Assembly: GCA_963816745.1 (NCBI GenBank)
Contig: CAWFLQ010000006.1
Span: 1,426,001-1,490,000, forward strand
DNA from: VAZQ01 sp963816745
GTDB lineage: Bacteria > Pseudomonadota > Alphaproteobacteria > Rhizobiales > Xanthobacteraceae
Length of the DNA stretch: 64,000 nt
Reading direction: 5' to 3'
Shown here in pieces: positions 8,788 through 18,652 of this stretch (position 1 is its first letter; every line of letters begins with the position of its first letter). The position numbers were made by a program, and so were the translations under genes. The notes under the pieces were generated by a model that worked only from the letters and a program-made list of their open reading frames with translations, was not told where the DNA came from and did not search any database.

Positions 8788-9446
8788 GCCTTCGGTTGCG
8801 GCACGATCCGGATGTAGGGCTTGGGCGACTTCCAGCCCTGCGGGTATTGCTTTTTGGCGTCGTCGTCGGTGACCGAGCCCGCGATGATCACGTCCTCGCC
8901 GTGCTTCCAGTTCACCGGCGTCGCTACCTTGTGCCTGGCGGTGAGCTGCAGCGAGTCGATCACACGCAACACCTCATCGAAGTTGCGGCCGGTGGTCATG
9001 GGATAGACCAGGATGAGCTTGATCTTCTTGTCCGGGCCGATGACGAAGACGTTGCGTACGGTCTGATTGTCGGCGGCGGTGCGCTTCGCCGGGTCGCCGG
9101 ACACCGCGGCGGGAAGCATGCCGTAGAGCTTGGACACGTTGAAGTCGATGTCGCCGATCATCGGATAGTTCGGCGCGAGACCCTGCGTCTCCTCGATGTC
9201 GCTCGCCCAGCCGGCATGCTTGTCGAGCGGATCGACCGACAGGCCGACGATCTTGACGCCGCGCTTGTCGAATTCCGGCTTGATCTTGGCCATGTAGCCG
9301 AGCTCGGTGGTGCAGACCGGCGTGAAGTCCTTGGGATGCGAGAACAGCACCACCCACTTGTCGCCGATCCAGTCGTGGAAGCGAATGCGGCCTTCGGTCG
9401 TCTCGGCTTCGAAGTCCGGTGCCGTGTCGTTGATCGCAAGCGCCAT
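8784..9446 (-). CDS. Peroxiredoxin, Prx6 (1-Cys) type
   Basis: A 220-residue thiol peroxidase of the AhpC-TSA/Prx6 class. The peroxidatic Cys45 lies in HPKDFTPVCTTELG; the long C-terminal arm (TPVNWKHGEDVIIAG...) is diagnostic of Prx6 enzymes. ATG 9446 is used because further upstream codons show no conservation. First gene of the operon peroxiredoxin - cytochrome c - fccB. Coupling a peroxidase to a sulfide dehydrogenase suggests handling of peroxide or polysulfide formed during sulfide oxidation (inference). Confidence 0.9.
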   Translation of the reverse strand: MALAINDTAPDFEAETTEGRIRFHDWIGDKWVVLFSHPKDFTPVCTTELGYMAKIKPEFDKRGVKIVGLSVDPLDKHAGWASDIEETQGLAPNYPMIGDIDFNVSKLYGMLPAAVSGDPAKRTAADNQTVRNVFVIGPDKKIKLILVYPMTTGRNFDEVLRVIDSLQLTARHKVATPVNWKHGEDVIIAGSVTDDDAKKQYPQGWKSPKPYIRIVPQPKA

Positions 9447-9778
9447 CGTCGTACCCCGCGCGTCTTGAGATTGGCGGACGCTCCTTGCCGCGATCGCCTC
9501 GCGCCGTCCAATGCATATTTTTTCTGGATCTTCATGCCGATCAGGCATAGCCGAACGGCCGGGTTCGGCGCGACACGACCGCGATAGCTTCACACTATCG
9601 AGCGACGCTCTGTCGCCGTCTCAGAACAAGTCATAGGCTGTGTCGAAAGTTCGAAATCCGCTACTGTGTTCGAGTCCGAATTCGCGATCATATTGCCGCA
9701 CAGCATGTGTGATTCTCGGTTTGGAGTGCTGTCCGCGAAGGGTGCATTTCGAAACAGGAAACGACCGAACGAACGACA
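9447..9778. promoter_or_regulatory. Divergent control region between peroxiredoxin-fcc and lysR
   Basis: A 332-bp gap between divergent transcription units, more AT-rich in its middle than the flanks. It must hold promoters for the peroxiredoxin-cytochrome-fccB operon and for the LysR gene. TTCGAA-like and GAATTCG-like partial dyads occur around 9650-9690, which could be LysR sites. I cannot assign -10/-35 boxes with confidence. Confidence 0.4.
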
Positions 9779-10759
9779 ATGGATACATTGGTCAGCATGG
9801 AAATTTTCGCCAAGGTCGCCGAAGTGCGCAGCTTCGCCGAGGCAGCCCGCCAATTGCGGATGTCTCCCAGCATGGTGACCAAGCATGTGCAGGCGTTGGA
9901 GAGCCGCGTGGGCGCGCGGCTGATCAATCGCAACTCACGACAGAGCCACCTGACCGAAGCGGGCACGCTTTACTGGCAGCATTGCCGAACGCTGCTTTCG
10001 CAGCTCAGGCAAGTCGAGGACGAGGCCGGCGCGCTCGGACGATTGCCGCGCGGGCGATTGCGATTGACGGCCGCGCCGGATTTCGGGGCGATGGAACTCG
10101 AGCCGGCCGTGTTGGCGTTCATGACCCGGTATCCCGACATCAGTATCGATCTCGAATTGACGAGTCGTTTCGTCGATCTGATGAAAGAGGAGTTCGATCT
10201 CGCGATACAACTCACGGACCGTCCCCTCGACGGCAATGCGCTCGTCGCACGGCGCATCGCCAGCTCCCGGCTGGTGCTCTGCGCAGCGCCGGACTACCTG
10301 AGGCGGCACGGCAGACCGGCGGAGCCGGCGGCATTGGCGGAGCATCTCGGCCTGATCTACGCCGGTACGCCCTGGGGCAATGAATGGCCGTTCCGGCGCG
10401 CGGGCGAGGCGCGCACGGTACGCATCCCCGCACGTCTCCAGACCAACAACAACCAACTGCTGTGCGAGGCGGCGTGCAAGGGCATGGGAATCGTGATCCA
10501 ACCGACGTTCAACGTGTGGGGCCGCATCCGCTCGGGAGAGCTCGAGCTGCTGCTCGAAGATTGGCATGTCGGCGAACTCGCGATCCACGTCGTGTTCCCG
10601 CATCGACAGTTTCTGCCTGCGAAGGTTCGCGTGTTCATCGATTTCCTGGCGGAGCGGTTTCGCGCCGGCGCCAATCAGGACATCTGGCTGGATCGCGCCA
10701 ACCAAGCGGTCAACACGCGACTAGTGGCGTCGGTGCAGCGCGGAAGAGCCGCGCGATGA
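9779..10759 (+). CDS. LysR-family transcriptional regulator
   Basis: A 326-residue LysR regulator of the CrgA/DmlR-like subgroup. The N-terminal winged helix-turn-helix is at residues 1-60 (FAEAARQLRMSPSMVTKHVQ). The effector domain follows from about 90, with GRLRLTAAPDFGAMELEPAV and LRRHGRPAEPAALAEHLGLI. It is divergent from the peroxiredoxin-fcc operon, the usual arrangement for a LysR protein and its target, so it is the likely regulator of sulfide/peroxide metabolism here (inference). Confidence 0.88.
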   Translation: MDTLVSMEIFAKVAEVRSFAEAARQLRMSPSMVTKHVQALESRVGARLINRNSRQSHLTEAGTLYWQHCRTLLSQLRQVEDEAGALGRLPRGRLRLTAAPDFGAMELEPAVLAFMTRYPDISIDLELTSRFVDLMKEEFDLAIQLTDRPLDGNALVARRIASSRLVLCAAPDYLRRHGRPAEPAALAEHLGLIYAGTPWGNEWPFRRAGEARTVRIPARLQTNNNQLLCEAACKGMGIVIQPTFNVWGRIRSGELELLLEDWHVGELAIHVVFPHRQFLPAKVRVFIDFLAERFRAGANQDIWLDRANQAVNTRLVASVQRGRAAR

Positions 10760-10792
10760 CCCGCCGAAGATCAACCCGCTCATGATAGCCGC

Positions 10793-11911
10793 ATGGACCT
10801 CAGACGCCTGAAAGCCTTCGTCACCGTCGCCGAGCATGGTACCGTCTCGAAAGCGACGGATGTGCTGCACATCACGCAGCCCGCGCTTTCGCGCCAGATC
10901 AGTGGCCTCGAAAAGGAATTCGGCTTCAAGCTGTTCGGCCGCGCCGGCCGTCGTCTCGTGCTCACCCCGCGCGGCGAACAGCTCTTGGCAGATTGCCGCA
11001 GCCTGCTCGGCCATGCGGGCACGGTCGCCGAGCGGGCCCAGGCGCTGCGCCGAGGGGAGATCAAGATACTGAAGGTCGCCGCTTCGGCACTGACGATCGA
11101 CGGGCTGTTCCCGACCTTCCTGCACCGATACGCGCAGTGGTTTCCCGGCGTTCGGCTCGCCTTGATCGAGGCGGACGCGCAGAAGCATCTCGATCTGCTC
11201 GAACGGGAGGAGGCGCATCTATCCGTCAATGTGATCAATGTCGTGCAGGTGGATGACCACCGGTTCGCCAGCTACCTGCTCCCGCAATTTCACATCTCGG
11301 CGGCATGCCTGCCGACGCTGGACATCGGCCGGACCGACACCATCGAGATCCGCCGGCTGGTTGAGCATCCCTTGCTGCTGCCGGATGCAAGCTATGCGAC
11401 ACGCAAACTGTTCGATGAGGCTTGCCGACTGGCGGGCGTGCGACCGAACATCCTGGTCGAAAGCGCGGCCGCGCACGCGCTGCTCGCGCTCGCGGAAGAG
11501 GGCCACGGCATCGCGATCATTCCGTCGATCATGCGGACCGACCGTAGTCCGGTCCGCACCATGCAGGTGACGCACCGCTGCGAACCGTTGCACATCGCGC
11601 TCGCGGTCCTGTGGGACAAGCGGCGCGCACTGCCCCGCTACGCCGAAGGCTTCTCGGAGCTGCTTGCCGCGCATATACGCGAGGTGTTCCCGCTCTCGCG
11701 GCCGCCGCGATCCGCGCCCGAGGTTACGAAGCTCCGAGTCCCGGCCGAGATCGAGCGCGTGCGGGCGACGTGCGCGCCGAGCCTCGCGGCTGTCGCAACC
11801 CCGGCTCAGGACCCTGCCGAACTGGCGGGGGAACCGGGGTCGAGCTCGCCTGCACCTGCGGCCGCCCCAGCGCGCGTGCCCGCGACGTCGCCGAGCCAAG
11901 CGAAACTCTGA
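10793..11911 (+). CDS. LysR-family transcriptional regulator with long C-terminal tail
   Basis: A LysR regulator of 372 residues: HTH at 1-60 (MDLRRLKAFVTVAEHGTVSK, ITQPALSRQISGLEKEFG), then an effector-binding domain to about residue 300 (LAEEGHGIAIIPS). The last ~65 residues are Pro/Ala-rich and beyond the usual ~300. It follows the previous lysR gene by 33 bp but is of a different subgroup. Target unknown. Confidence 0.88.
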   Translation: MDLRRLKAFVTVAEHGTVSKATDVLHITQPALSRQISGLEKEFGFKLFGRAGRRLVLTPRGEQLLADCRSLLGHAGTVAERAQALRRGEIKILKVAASALTIDGLFPTFLHRYAQWFPGVRLALIEADAQKHLDLLEREEAHLSVNVINVVQVDDHRFASYLLPQFHISAACLPTLDIGRTDTIEIRRLVEHPLLLPDASYATRKLFDEACRLAGVRPNILVESAAAHALLALAEEGHGIAIIPSIMRTDRSPVRTMQVTHRCEPLHIALAVLWDKRRALPRYAEGFSELLAAHIREVFPLSRPPRSAPEVTKLRVPAEIERVRATCAPSLAAVATPAQDPAELAGEPGSSSPAPAAAPARVPATSPSQAKL

Positions 11912-11957
11912 GCCCGCCCTACCTTTTTTGCTCCGGCCGCCTCATATAGCAGTTGCC

Positions 11958-12995
11958 ATGAAATTCCTCGACGAAGCCAAGGTCTATATCCGGTCCGGTG
12001 ACGGCGGCAACGGCTGCGTGTCGTTCCGACGCGAGAAATTCATCGAGTTCGGCGGGCCGAACGGCGGTGACGGCGGCAAGGGCGGCGACGTCGTGGTCGA
12101 AGCGGTCAACGGCCTCAACACGCTCATCGACTACCGCTACCAGCAGCACTTCAAGGCCAAGAACGGCGGCGGCGGCATGGGCAAGGACCGCCACGGCGCC
12201 AACGGCGCCGACATGGTGATGAAGGTGCCGGCCGGCACCCAGGTCTACGAGGAGGACGGCGAGACGCTCCTCGCGGACCTCACGGACGTAGGCCAGCGTG
12301 TCGTGATCGCGCGCGGCGGCAACGGCGGCTTCGGCAACGCGTACTTCAAGAGCTCGACCAACCGCGCGCCGCGCCGTGCCAATCCCGGCCAGCCCGGCGA
12401 GGAGCTCACCATCCGGCTGCGGCTCAAGTTGATCGCCGACGCCGGCATCGTCGGACTGCCCAATGCGGGCAAGTCCACGTTCCTGGCCGTCGTGAGCGCG
12501 GCCAAGCCGAAGATCGCCGACTATCCTTTCACCACGCTGCATCCGCAACTCGGCGTGGTCGAGATCGACGGTCGCGGATTCGTGCTCGCCGACCTTCCCG
12601 GCCTGATCGAGGGCGCGCACGAGGGCATCGGGCTGGGCGATCGTTTCCTCGGCCACGTCGAGCGCTGCCGCGTGCTGCTCCATCTGGTCGACGGCACCGG
12701 CGAGCACGCCGGCGAGGCCTACAAGACCGTGCGCGCGGAGCTCGAGGCCTATGGCCAGGGGCTCAGCGAGAAGCCCGAGATCGTGGCGCTCAACAAGGCG
12801 GATGCGCTCACGCCGGAGCAATTGAAGCAGCAGACCGCGCGGCTCAAGCGCGCGGCCAAGAAGACACCTCTGGTGATTTCGGCGGTCAGCGGTGCCGGCG
12901 TGCCGGACGCCCTGCGTGCCTTGATCAAGGTCATCGGCGAGACGCGGACCAAGACTGACCCGTCGCGCGCGAGCGAACCGGCTTGGCAACCATAG
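11958..12995 (+). CDS. obgE: Obg/CgtA ribosome-assembly GTPase
   Basis: Essential GTPase acting in 50S assembly and the stringent response. The Obg fold is at residues 1-158 with its glycine-rich signature (GGNGCVSFRREKFIEFGGPN, GGKGGDV). The G domain has G1 GLPNAGKST, G2 DYPFTT, G3 DLPGLIEGA, G4 NKAD and G5 (V)ISAVSG. 345 residues, so the optional OCT tail is essentially absent. proB follows 50 bp later, an arrangement common in Rhizobiales. Intact frame. Confidence 0.97.
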   Translation: MKFLDEAKVYIRSGDGGNGCVSFRREKFIEFGGPNGGDGGKGGDVVVEAVNGLNTLIDYRYQQHFKAKNGGGGMGKDRHGANGADMVMKVPAGTQVYEEDGETLLADLTDVGQRVVIARGGNGGFGNAYFKSSTNRAPRRANPGQPGEELTIRLRLKLIADAGIVGLPNAGKSTFLAVVSAAKPKIADYPFTTLHPQLGVVEIDGRGFVLADLPGLIEGAHEGIGLGDRFLGHVERCRVLLHLVDGTGEHAGEAYKTVRAELEAYGQGLSEKPEIVALNKADALTPEQLKQQTARLKRAAKKTPLVISAVSGAGVPDALRALIKVIGETRTKTDPSRASEPAWQP

Positions 12996-13045
12996 TGCTG
13001 GTTTCACCTTGGCGCGCGCCTGAAGGCCCGTGCTAAGAAAAGTCC

Positions 13046-14173
13046 ATGTCGCGCAAACTCCCATCCCTCGGTGATTTCCGCCGCATCGTGGTGAAGGTGG
13101 GCTCGTCGCTATTGGTCGACCGTGAGGGCGGGCGGCTCAACGACACGTGGCTGGCGTCGCTGGCCGAGGACCTGGCGAAGCTGCACCGGGAGAAACGCGA
13201 CGTGCTCGTGGTCTCCTCCGGAGCCATCGCGCTCGGCCGCTCCGTGCTCAAGCTCCCGCCCGGGCCGCTGCGGCTCGAGGACAGCCAAGCAGCGGCCGCC
13301 GTCGGGCAGATCGCGCTGGCGCGCACCTGGTCCGAAGTGCTGGGACGTCACGGCATGACCACGGGTCAGGTGCTGGTGACACTCCAGGACACCGAGGAGC
13401 GCCGTCGCTATCTCAACGCGCGCTCGACCATCGACAAGCTGCTCGAATGGCGCGCGGTGCCGGTCATCAACGAGAACGACACGGTCGCGACCAACGAAAT
13501 CCGCTACGGCGACAACGACCGCCTCGCCGCGCGTGTCGCCACCATGGCGAGCGCGGATCTGCTCGTGCTGCTCTCCGACATCGACGGTCTCTATGACGCG
13601 CCGCCCGCCGGCAATGCTCAAGCGAAGCTGGTGCCGGTGGTCGAGCGCATCACGCCCGCGATCGAGGCGATGGCGGGCGCGGCCGGCTCGGAGCTCTCGC
13701 GCGGCGGCATGGCGACCAAGATCGAGGCCGGAAAGATTGCCACCCATGCCGGCACCCACATGGTGATCGCGTCGGGCCGCGTCGCGCACCCGCTCGATGC
13801 AATCGCCGGCGCGCGCTGCACCTGGTTCCTCACACCGGCCAATCCCGTCACCGCACGCAAGAAATGGATCGCAGGCTCGCTCGAGCCAAAAGGCATTCTC
13901 ACGATCGACGCGGGAGCGGTCGCGGCGCTGCGCAGCGGCAAGAGCCTGCTGCCCGCCGGCGTGATCCGCATCGACGGCATGTTTGCGCGCGGCGACGCAG
14001 TCGTGATCCGCGGCCCCGACGGCGCCGAGGTCGGCCGCGGTCTCGTCGCCTACGACGCCGAGGACGCCGCCAAGATCAGGGGTCGCTCGTCCGCCGATAT
14101 TCTCTCGATCCTCGGCTTCGCGGGCCGCACCGAGATGGTGCATCGGGACGACTTGGTGGTGGGCCGAGCCTGA
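13046..14173 (+). CDS. proB: Glutamate 5-kinase
   Basis: Catalyses ATP-dependent phosphorylation of glutamate, the first committed step of proline synthesis. The amino-acid kinase domain (residues 10-260) shows IVVKVGSSLL, VVSSGAIALGR, NENDTVATNEIRYGDNDRLA and GTHMVIASGR. A C-terminal PUA domain (about 280-360) follows, making the full 375-residue form. It is co-directional with obgE. The next Rhizobiales neighbour, proA, is absent here. Confidence 0.97.
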   Translation: MSRKLPSLGDFRRIVVKVGSSLLVDREGGRLNDTWLASLAEDLAKLHREKRDVLVVSSGAIALGRSVLKLPPGPLRLEDSQAAAAVGQIALARTWSEVLGRHGMTTGQVLVTLQDTEERRRYLNARSTIDKLLEWRAVPVINENDTVATNEIRYGDNDRLAARVATMASADLLVLLSDIDGLYDAPPAGNAQAKLVPVVERITPAIEAMAGAAGSELSRGGMATKIEAGKIATHAGTHMVIASGRVAHPLDAIAGARCTWFLTPANPVTARKKWIAGSLEPKGILTIDAGAVAALRSGKSLLPAGVIRIDGMFARGDAVVIRGPDGAEVGRGLVAYDAEDAAKIRGRSSADILSILGFAGRTEMVHRDDLVVGRA

Positions 14174-14299
14174 GCAGAGGCCGCCGAGGGTCCAGACCAG
14201 TTGAAAATTGCCGAAATTTTTCCGGAAACGTCGTCGTCCGCTTGGCCTGTGACGATCACGATCTTGTTATCGGCGGCCGCGGGCGGGTCCACGAAACGC

Positions 14300-14336
14300 A
14301 AAAAAGAAGACCCCGGCGCCCGAAGGGACCAGGGTC
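14300..14336 (-). terminator. Rho-independent terminator on the minus strand
   Basis: Read on the minus strand, GACCC pairs with GGGTC around a GC-rich inner stem capped by TTCG, followed by CTTCTTTTTT. This is a textbook intrinsic terminator. It lies about 100 bp after the stop of the small minus-strand gene at 14435-14662 and protects it from running into proB. Confidence 0.75.
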
Positions 14337-14434
14337 TGTCGCCGGATGGGTGAGGGGTTGGGGGCTGGGGGGCACTCCACCCGACGTTAGCTGTCCAACG
14401 CCCGTGCCGCGCGTTCGTTCCCGCCCCACAAGGA

Positions 14435-14662
14435 CTATTTTCGGATCGCGGCCCGGCGGGGGGAACGCAGCCGGCGCGAGCGCGAGCGTTCGGCCAGGTC
14501 GACCGGCAGCTCGAGGTGCCGGCCGTCGGGGAACTCCAGATACCGCGAATGGATGTGGAGACGCCCTTCGCCGCTGCTGCGGCCTTCGACCACGTAGCGG
14601 GTACCCACCGGAAACCGGCTGGGCAGACGATCTGCCTGCGAACCCGTAGCTTGCCTGGCCAT
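14435..14662 (-). CDS. Small conserved-type hypothetical protein (75 aa)
   Basis: A 75-residue basic protein starting MARQATGSQADRLPSRFPVG with a compact central motif GTRYVVEG...YLEFPDGRHLELP and an Arg-rich end. The central part looks like a small beta-barrel or SH3-like fold. A clear intrinsic terminator follows on the same strand, which supports its being a real gene. It may bind nucleic acid given the basic tail (inference). Function unknown. Confidence 0.6.
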   Translation of the reverse strand: MARQATGSQADRLPSRFPVGTRYVVEGRSSGEGRLHIHSRYLEFPDGRHLELPVDLAERSRSRRLRSPRRAAIRK

Positions 14663-14810
14663 CGCAAAATCTCCTGGGAAGCCCCCGGCCTCGGCATTAA
14701 TGCCAGACCAGGACGACAGTTCCGAGACGGTACGATGGCGCGGCGAAATTGCTGTGAATTGCTGTGGATAGGTGGAGGTATCGGAACCGGCTACATCCGG
14801 ACGCTTGCAA

Positions 14811-15812
14811 CTAAAGATCGAAGCCGTTGTTGCGGGCCAAGTCCTTGAGCGAGGTCTCGGGCCGGGCGCCGAGATGCTGGATCACCTCGGCGGCGGCGAG
14901 CGCGCCGAGCCGCGCCGCGGTGCGGTTGTCGGCGCCACGCGAGAGCCCGACCAGGAAACCCGCCGCGAAAAGATCGCCTGCGCCGGTCGCATCGACCACG
15001 CGTTCGATCGGGCTCGCCGGGACGGCATCGGTCTGCTCGCGACTCACGACCAGGCAGCCCTTCTCGCTGCGCGTGATCACCGCGAGCTTGGCATCGTTGC
15101 GCAGCGCGTTGACGGCAGTGTCGAAGTCGGCCGTCTCGTACAAGCTGTGCAGCTCGCTCTCGTTGGCGAAGACGAGATCGACCGTGCCATTGCGGATGAG
15201 ATCGAGGAACTCCGCTCGATAGCGACCGACGCAGAACGCATCCGACAGCGTGAGCGCGACGTCGCGCCCGGCGCCGTGCGCGATCTTCGCGGCCTTGAGG
15301 AAGGCTTCCTTGGCGCGCGGCGGGTCCCAGAGATAGCCCTCGAGATAGATCATCTGGGCGGCCGCGATGACGTCGGCGTCGATGTCCGCTGGATGCAGGT
15401 CCTGGGCAGCGCCGAGATACGTGTTCATGGTGCGCTCGCCGTCGGGCGTCACCAGCACGTAGCAGCGCGCGGTCGATGGGCCAGCGGAAGCGGGCGGCGT
15501 CGCGTAGGCAACCCCGGCGGCGCGGATGTCGTGGGCGAAGACGCGGCCGAGCTCGTCGTCCTTCACCTTGCCGACGAAGGCCGCGCGCGCACCGAGGCTC
15601 GACGCTCCGACGATGGTGTTCGCAGCCGAGCCGCCCGACACCTCCACCGCCGGTCCCATGGCGTCGTAGATCCCCGCTGCCTGCGCTTCGTCGATCAGTT
15701 GCATGGCGCCCTTGCGCATCTTCTGCGCGGCGAGGAAATCGTCGTCGGTGCGTGCGATCACATCGACGATGGCGTTGCCGATGCCGAGGACGTCAAAACG
15801 GGTTGCGGCCAT
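14811..15812 (-). CDS. PfkB-family carbohydrate kinase, adenosine-kinase-like
   Basis: A 333-residue ribokinase-fold enzyme phosphorylating a nucleoside or sugar. It starts at ATG 15812 with FDVLGIGNAIVDVIA, has VSGGSAANTIVGASSLG for substrate binding, and DATGAGDLFAAGFLVGLS with the catalytic Asp and anion hole. Proteobacterial homologues are annotated adenosine kinase. It is divergent from murJ with about 130 bp between. Intact frame. Confidence 0.88.
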   Translation of the reverse strand: MAATRFDVLGIGNAIVDVIARTDDDFLAAQKMRKGAMQLIDEAQAAGIYDAMGPAVEVSGGSAANTIVGASSLGARAAFVGKVKDDELGRVFAHDIRAAGVAYATPPASAGPSTARCYVLVTPDGERTMNTYLGAAQDLHPADIDADVIAAAQMIYLEGYLWDPPRAKEAFLKAAKIAHGAGRDVALTLSDAFCVGRYRAEFLDLIRNGTVDLVFANESELHSLYETADFDTAVNALRNDAKLAVITRSEKGCLVVSREQTDAVPASPIERVVDATGAGDLFAAGFLVGLSRGADNRTAARLGALAAAEVIQHLGARPETSLKDLARNNGFDL

Positions 15813-15942
15813 AAATCCCTCTGGACGGTGGTGGGGGAAAGCGCCGCGCACTATACCGGCCGGATCGATCGAGGCAATCGCACGCCGGAAGGATGACGCG
15901 GTGGGCGACCGCCCTTTAAGATGATGGCGGAGGCCACGCTTC

Positions 15943-17492
15943 ATGTCGCTCGCGCGTGACATCACGACGGTGGGCAGCGCGACGCTGATGTCGCGGCTCC
16001 TGGGATTTGCCCGCGACATGGGCATAGCGGCGCTGCTCGGCGCCGGCGTTTTCTCCGACGCCTTCTTCGCGGTCCTGCAGATCGTCAACTTCTTCCGGCG
16101 CCTGCTGGCGGAGGGCGCGCTCAACGCCGCCTTCGTGCCGATGTGGCTGCGCATCAAGCAGGCCGAAGGCGAGGGCGGCGCCTTCCGATTCTTCTACGAC
16201 GTATTCCGCGCCATGGTGCTCGCCGTCGTCGCGCTCGCAGTCATCGGACTCCTGTTCGCGCCCACCGTGATCGCCCTGCTCGCACCCGGCTTCGACGGCG
16301 AGCGCCACGCCCTGGCGGCTGAATATCTCCACATCGTCGCGCCCTATGTCGCGCTTGCCGGGGCGATCGCGGTCGTTGCCGCGGCGCTCAATGCGGAAGG
16401 ACGCGTCACTGCCGTCGCGATCGGAACCGTGGCGTTCAACGTCGTCCTGCTGGTGGTCCTGGCCTGGATCGCCGTCATCGCGCCGCTGCAGCGGTCCTTC
16501 GCGGCTGCCTTACTCGCCTATGCCATCGTGCTTGCGGGGCTGACGCAACTGATCGTGACCGGCGCGGCATTCTTCCGCTTGAAGCCGATACCGTCGCGCA
16601 TCGGCCGCTCGCCGGAGACGCGACGCTTCTTCGCCCTCGCCCTGCCGGGCCTGGTCGCCGCCGGCATTCCGCAGTTGAAATTGATCGCCGGCGCGATGAT
16701 CGCCTCGTCCTCGCCGGCCGCGGTGTCGTGGCTCTACTACGCCAACCGTCTCTATGAGTTGCCGCTCGGCGTCGCCTCGATCGCCACCGCGGCCGTGTTG
16801 GCGCCAGCCATCGCAGCCGCGTGCGCGACGGCCAACGGGAGGGGATCGCGGCGCGGCAGTCGCGCAGCGTCGAGATCGCGCTCGGCCTCGCGCTGCCCGC
16901 CGCGGTCGCCTTCGCGGTGCTGGCGGAGCCGATTGCCCGCGTGCTGTTCGAGCGCGGTGCCTTCGGCGCGCGCGACACCGCGGCGGTCGCCGCGGCGCTG
17001 GCGGCGATTTGCGTCGGACTGCCCGGGCACGCGCTGGAAAAAGTCCTCGGCGGCGTCTCGTTCGCCCACGAGGACACGCGCACGCCGATGCTGGCTGCGC
17101 TGGCCGGGCTCGCCGCCGCGGTCGCCGGGTCGCTCGTTCTGTTTCCGAGCTACGGCCACGTCGGCGTGGCTGCGGCGATCGGCCTGTCCGGCTGGGTCGG
17201 CGCCATCGTGCTCGGCGTTGTCCTCCGGCAACGGGGCTGGCTTCATCTCGACCGCGACGCCGCCCGACGCCTGCCGCGGATCGTCGCGGCGACGCTGGTG
17301 ATGGGTGTCGCCGTCCTCGGCATGCATGTGTTGCTCGCGCCGGCATTCGGCGCCGACGGGTTGCAGCTCACGCGGCTGGCAGCGCTCGCGCTTCTCGTCG
17401 CGATCGGGCTTGCCGTCTATCTCGCGAGCATCGAGCTCTTCGGGGTTGCGCGCCTGCGTGACCTCGTCCGGGCTGTCCGCCACCGGCCTTGA
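15943..17492 (+). CDS. murJ: Lipid II flippase MurJ, one frame break
   Basis: Integral membrane flippase of the MVF family that moves lipid II across the inner membrane for peptidoglycan synthesis. TTVGSATLMSRLLGFARDMG and FFRRLLAEGALNAAFVPMW are MurJ signatures, with about 14 hydrophobic segments. A missing C near 16818 (CCC read as CC) breaks the frame; the second half continues from RVRDGQREGIAARQSRSVEI to the TGA at 17492. About 517 residues when joined. trpS follows 71 bp later. Confidence 0.93.
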
Positions 17493-17563
17493 TCCGCTTC
17501 AGCGGGCTTGCACCCCGGCCGCCGGTCATGGCATCTGGCCGCGACATCAGGCGAGGTTTGGGC

Positions 17564-18598
17564 ATGGCCTTCAAGGAGCGGGTATTTTCCGGCGTGCAGC
17601 CGACCGGCAATCTGCACCTCGGCAACTATCTCGGCGCGATCGTGAAATTCGTCGCACTGCAGGAAAAGTACGACTGCATCTATTGCGTCGTCGACATGCA
17701 CGCGATCACGGTGTGGCAGGATCCGGCCGAGCTGCCGAAGGCGACGCGCGAGGTCACCGCCGCGTTCATCGCCTGCGGCATCGATCCGAAGAAGCACATC
17801 GTGTTCAACCAGAGCCAGGTGGCGGAGCATGCCGAGCTCGCCTGGGTGTTCAACTGCGTCGCCCGCCTCGGCTGGCTCAACCGCATGACCCAGTTCAAGG
17901 AGAAGGCGGGCAAGGACCGCGAGAACGCGTCGGTCGGCCTTTACGCCTATCCGGCGCTGATGGCCGCCGACATTCTGATCTATCGCGCCACCCACGTGCC
18001 GGTGGGCGAGGATCAGAAGCAGCACCTGGAGCTCTCGCGCGACATCGCGCAGAAGTTCAACAACGACTTCGGCGATTCCATCCGCGCACACGGTTACGGC
18101 GATGCGTTCTTTCCGCAGCCCGAGCCGCTGATCCAGGGGCCGGCGACGCGGGTGATGTCGCTGCGCGACGGCTCGAAGAAGATGTCGAAGTCGGACGCGT
18201 CCGACCAGTCGCGAATCAACCTGACCGACGACGCCGACGCGATCGCGCTCAAGATCAGGCGGGCGAAGACCGATCCCGACGCGTTGCCGAGCGAGGAAAA
18301 GGGCCTCGAGCCGCGGCCGGAGGCCGACAATCTCGTCGGCATCTACGCGGCGCTGGCGCAGACCGGCAAGGCCGAGGTTCTCAAGCAGTTCGGCGGCGCG
18401 CAGTTCTCGACCTTCAAGGCCGCCCTGGTCGATCTCGCGGTCGCCAAGCTCGGACCGATCAATGCCGAGATGAAGCGGCTGGTGGCCGACCCCGTCCATA
18501 TCGATTCGGTGCTGGCCGACGGGGCCGCCCGCGCGCAGGTGATCGCCGCGGATACCATGAAGGCGGTAAAGGACATCGTCGGATTCGTGCGGCGCTGA
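17564..18598 (+). CDS. trpS: Tryptophanyl-tRNA synthetase
   Basis: Class I aminoacyl-tRNA synthetase charging tRNA-Trp. ATG 17564 gives MAFKERVFSGVQPTGNLHLG with the HIGH-equivalent PTGNLHLGN; KKMSKSDAS is the KMSKS loop; LEPRPEADNLVGIYA follows in the C-terminal domain. 344 residues, standard length. A GTG at 17489 would add 25 non-conserved residues and is rejected. It lies behind murJ, an order common in Rhizobiales. Intact frame. Confidence 0.97.
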   Translation: MAFKERVFSGVQPTGNLHLGNYLGAIVKFVALQEKYDCIYCVVDMHAITVWQDPAELPKATREVTAAFIACGIDPKKHIVFNQSQVAEHAELAWVFNCVARLGWLNRMTQFKEKAGKDRENASVGLYAYPALMAADILIYRATHVPVGEDQKQHLELSRDIAQKFNNDFGDSIRAHGYGDAFFPQPEPLIQGPATRVMSLRDGSKKMSKSDASDQSRINLTDDADAIALKIRRAKTDPDALPSEEKGLEPRPEADNLVGIYAALAQTGKAEVLKQFGGAQFSTFKAALVDLAVAKLGPINAEMKRLVADPVHIDSVLADGAARAQVIAADTMKAVKDIVGFVRR

Positions 18599-18652
18599 CG
18601 ACACACCATGTTGCGGACTTGTGCCGGGACGCAGCGGCGTGCAAGATTCCGG

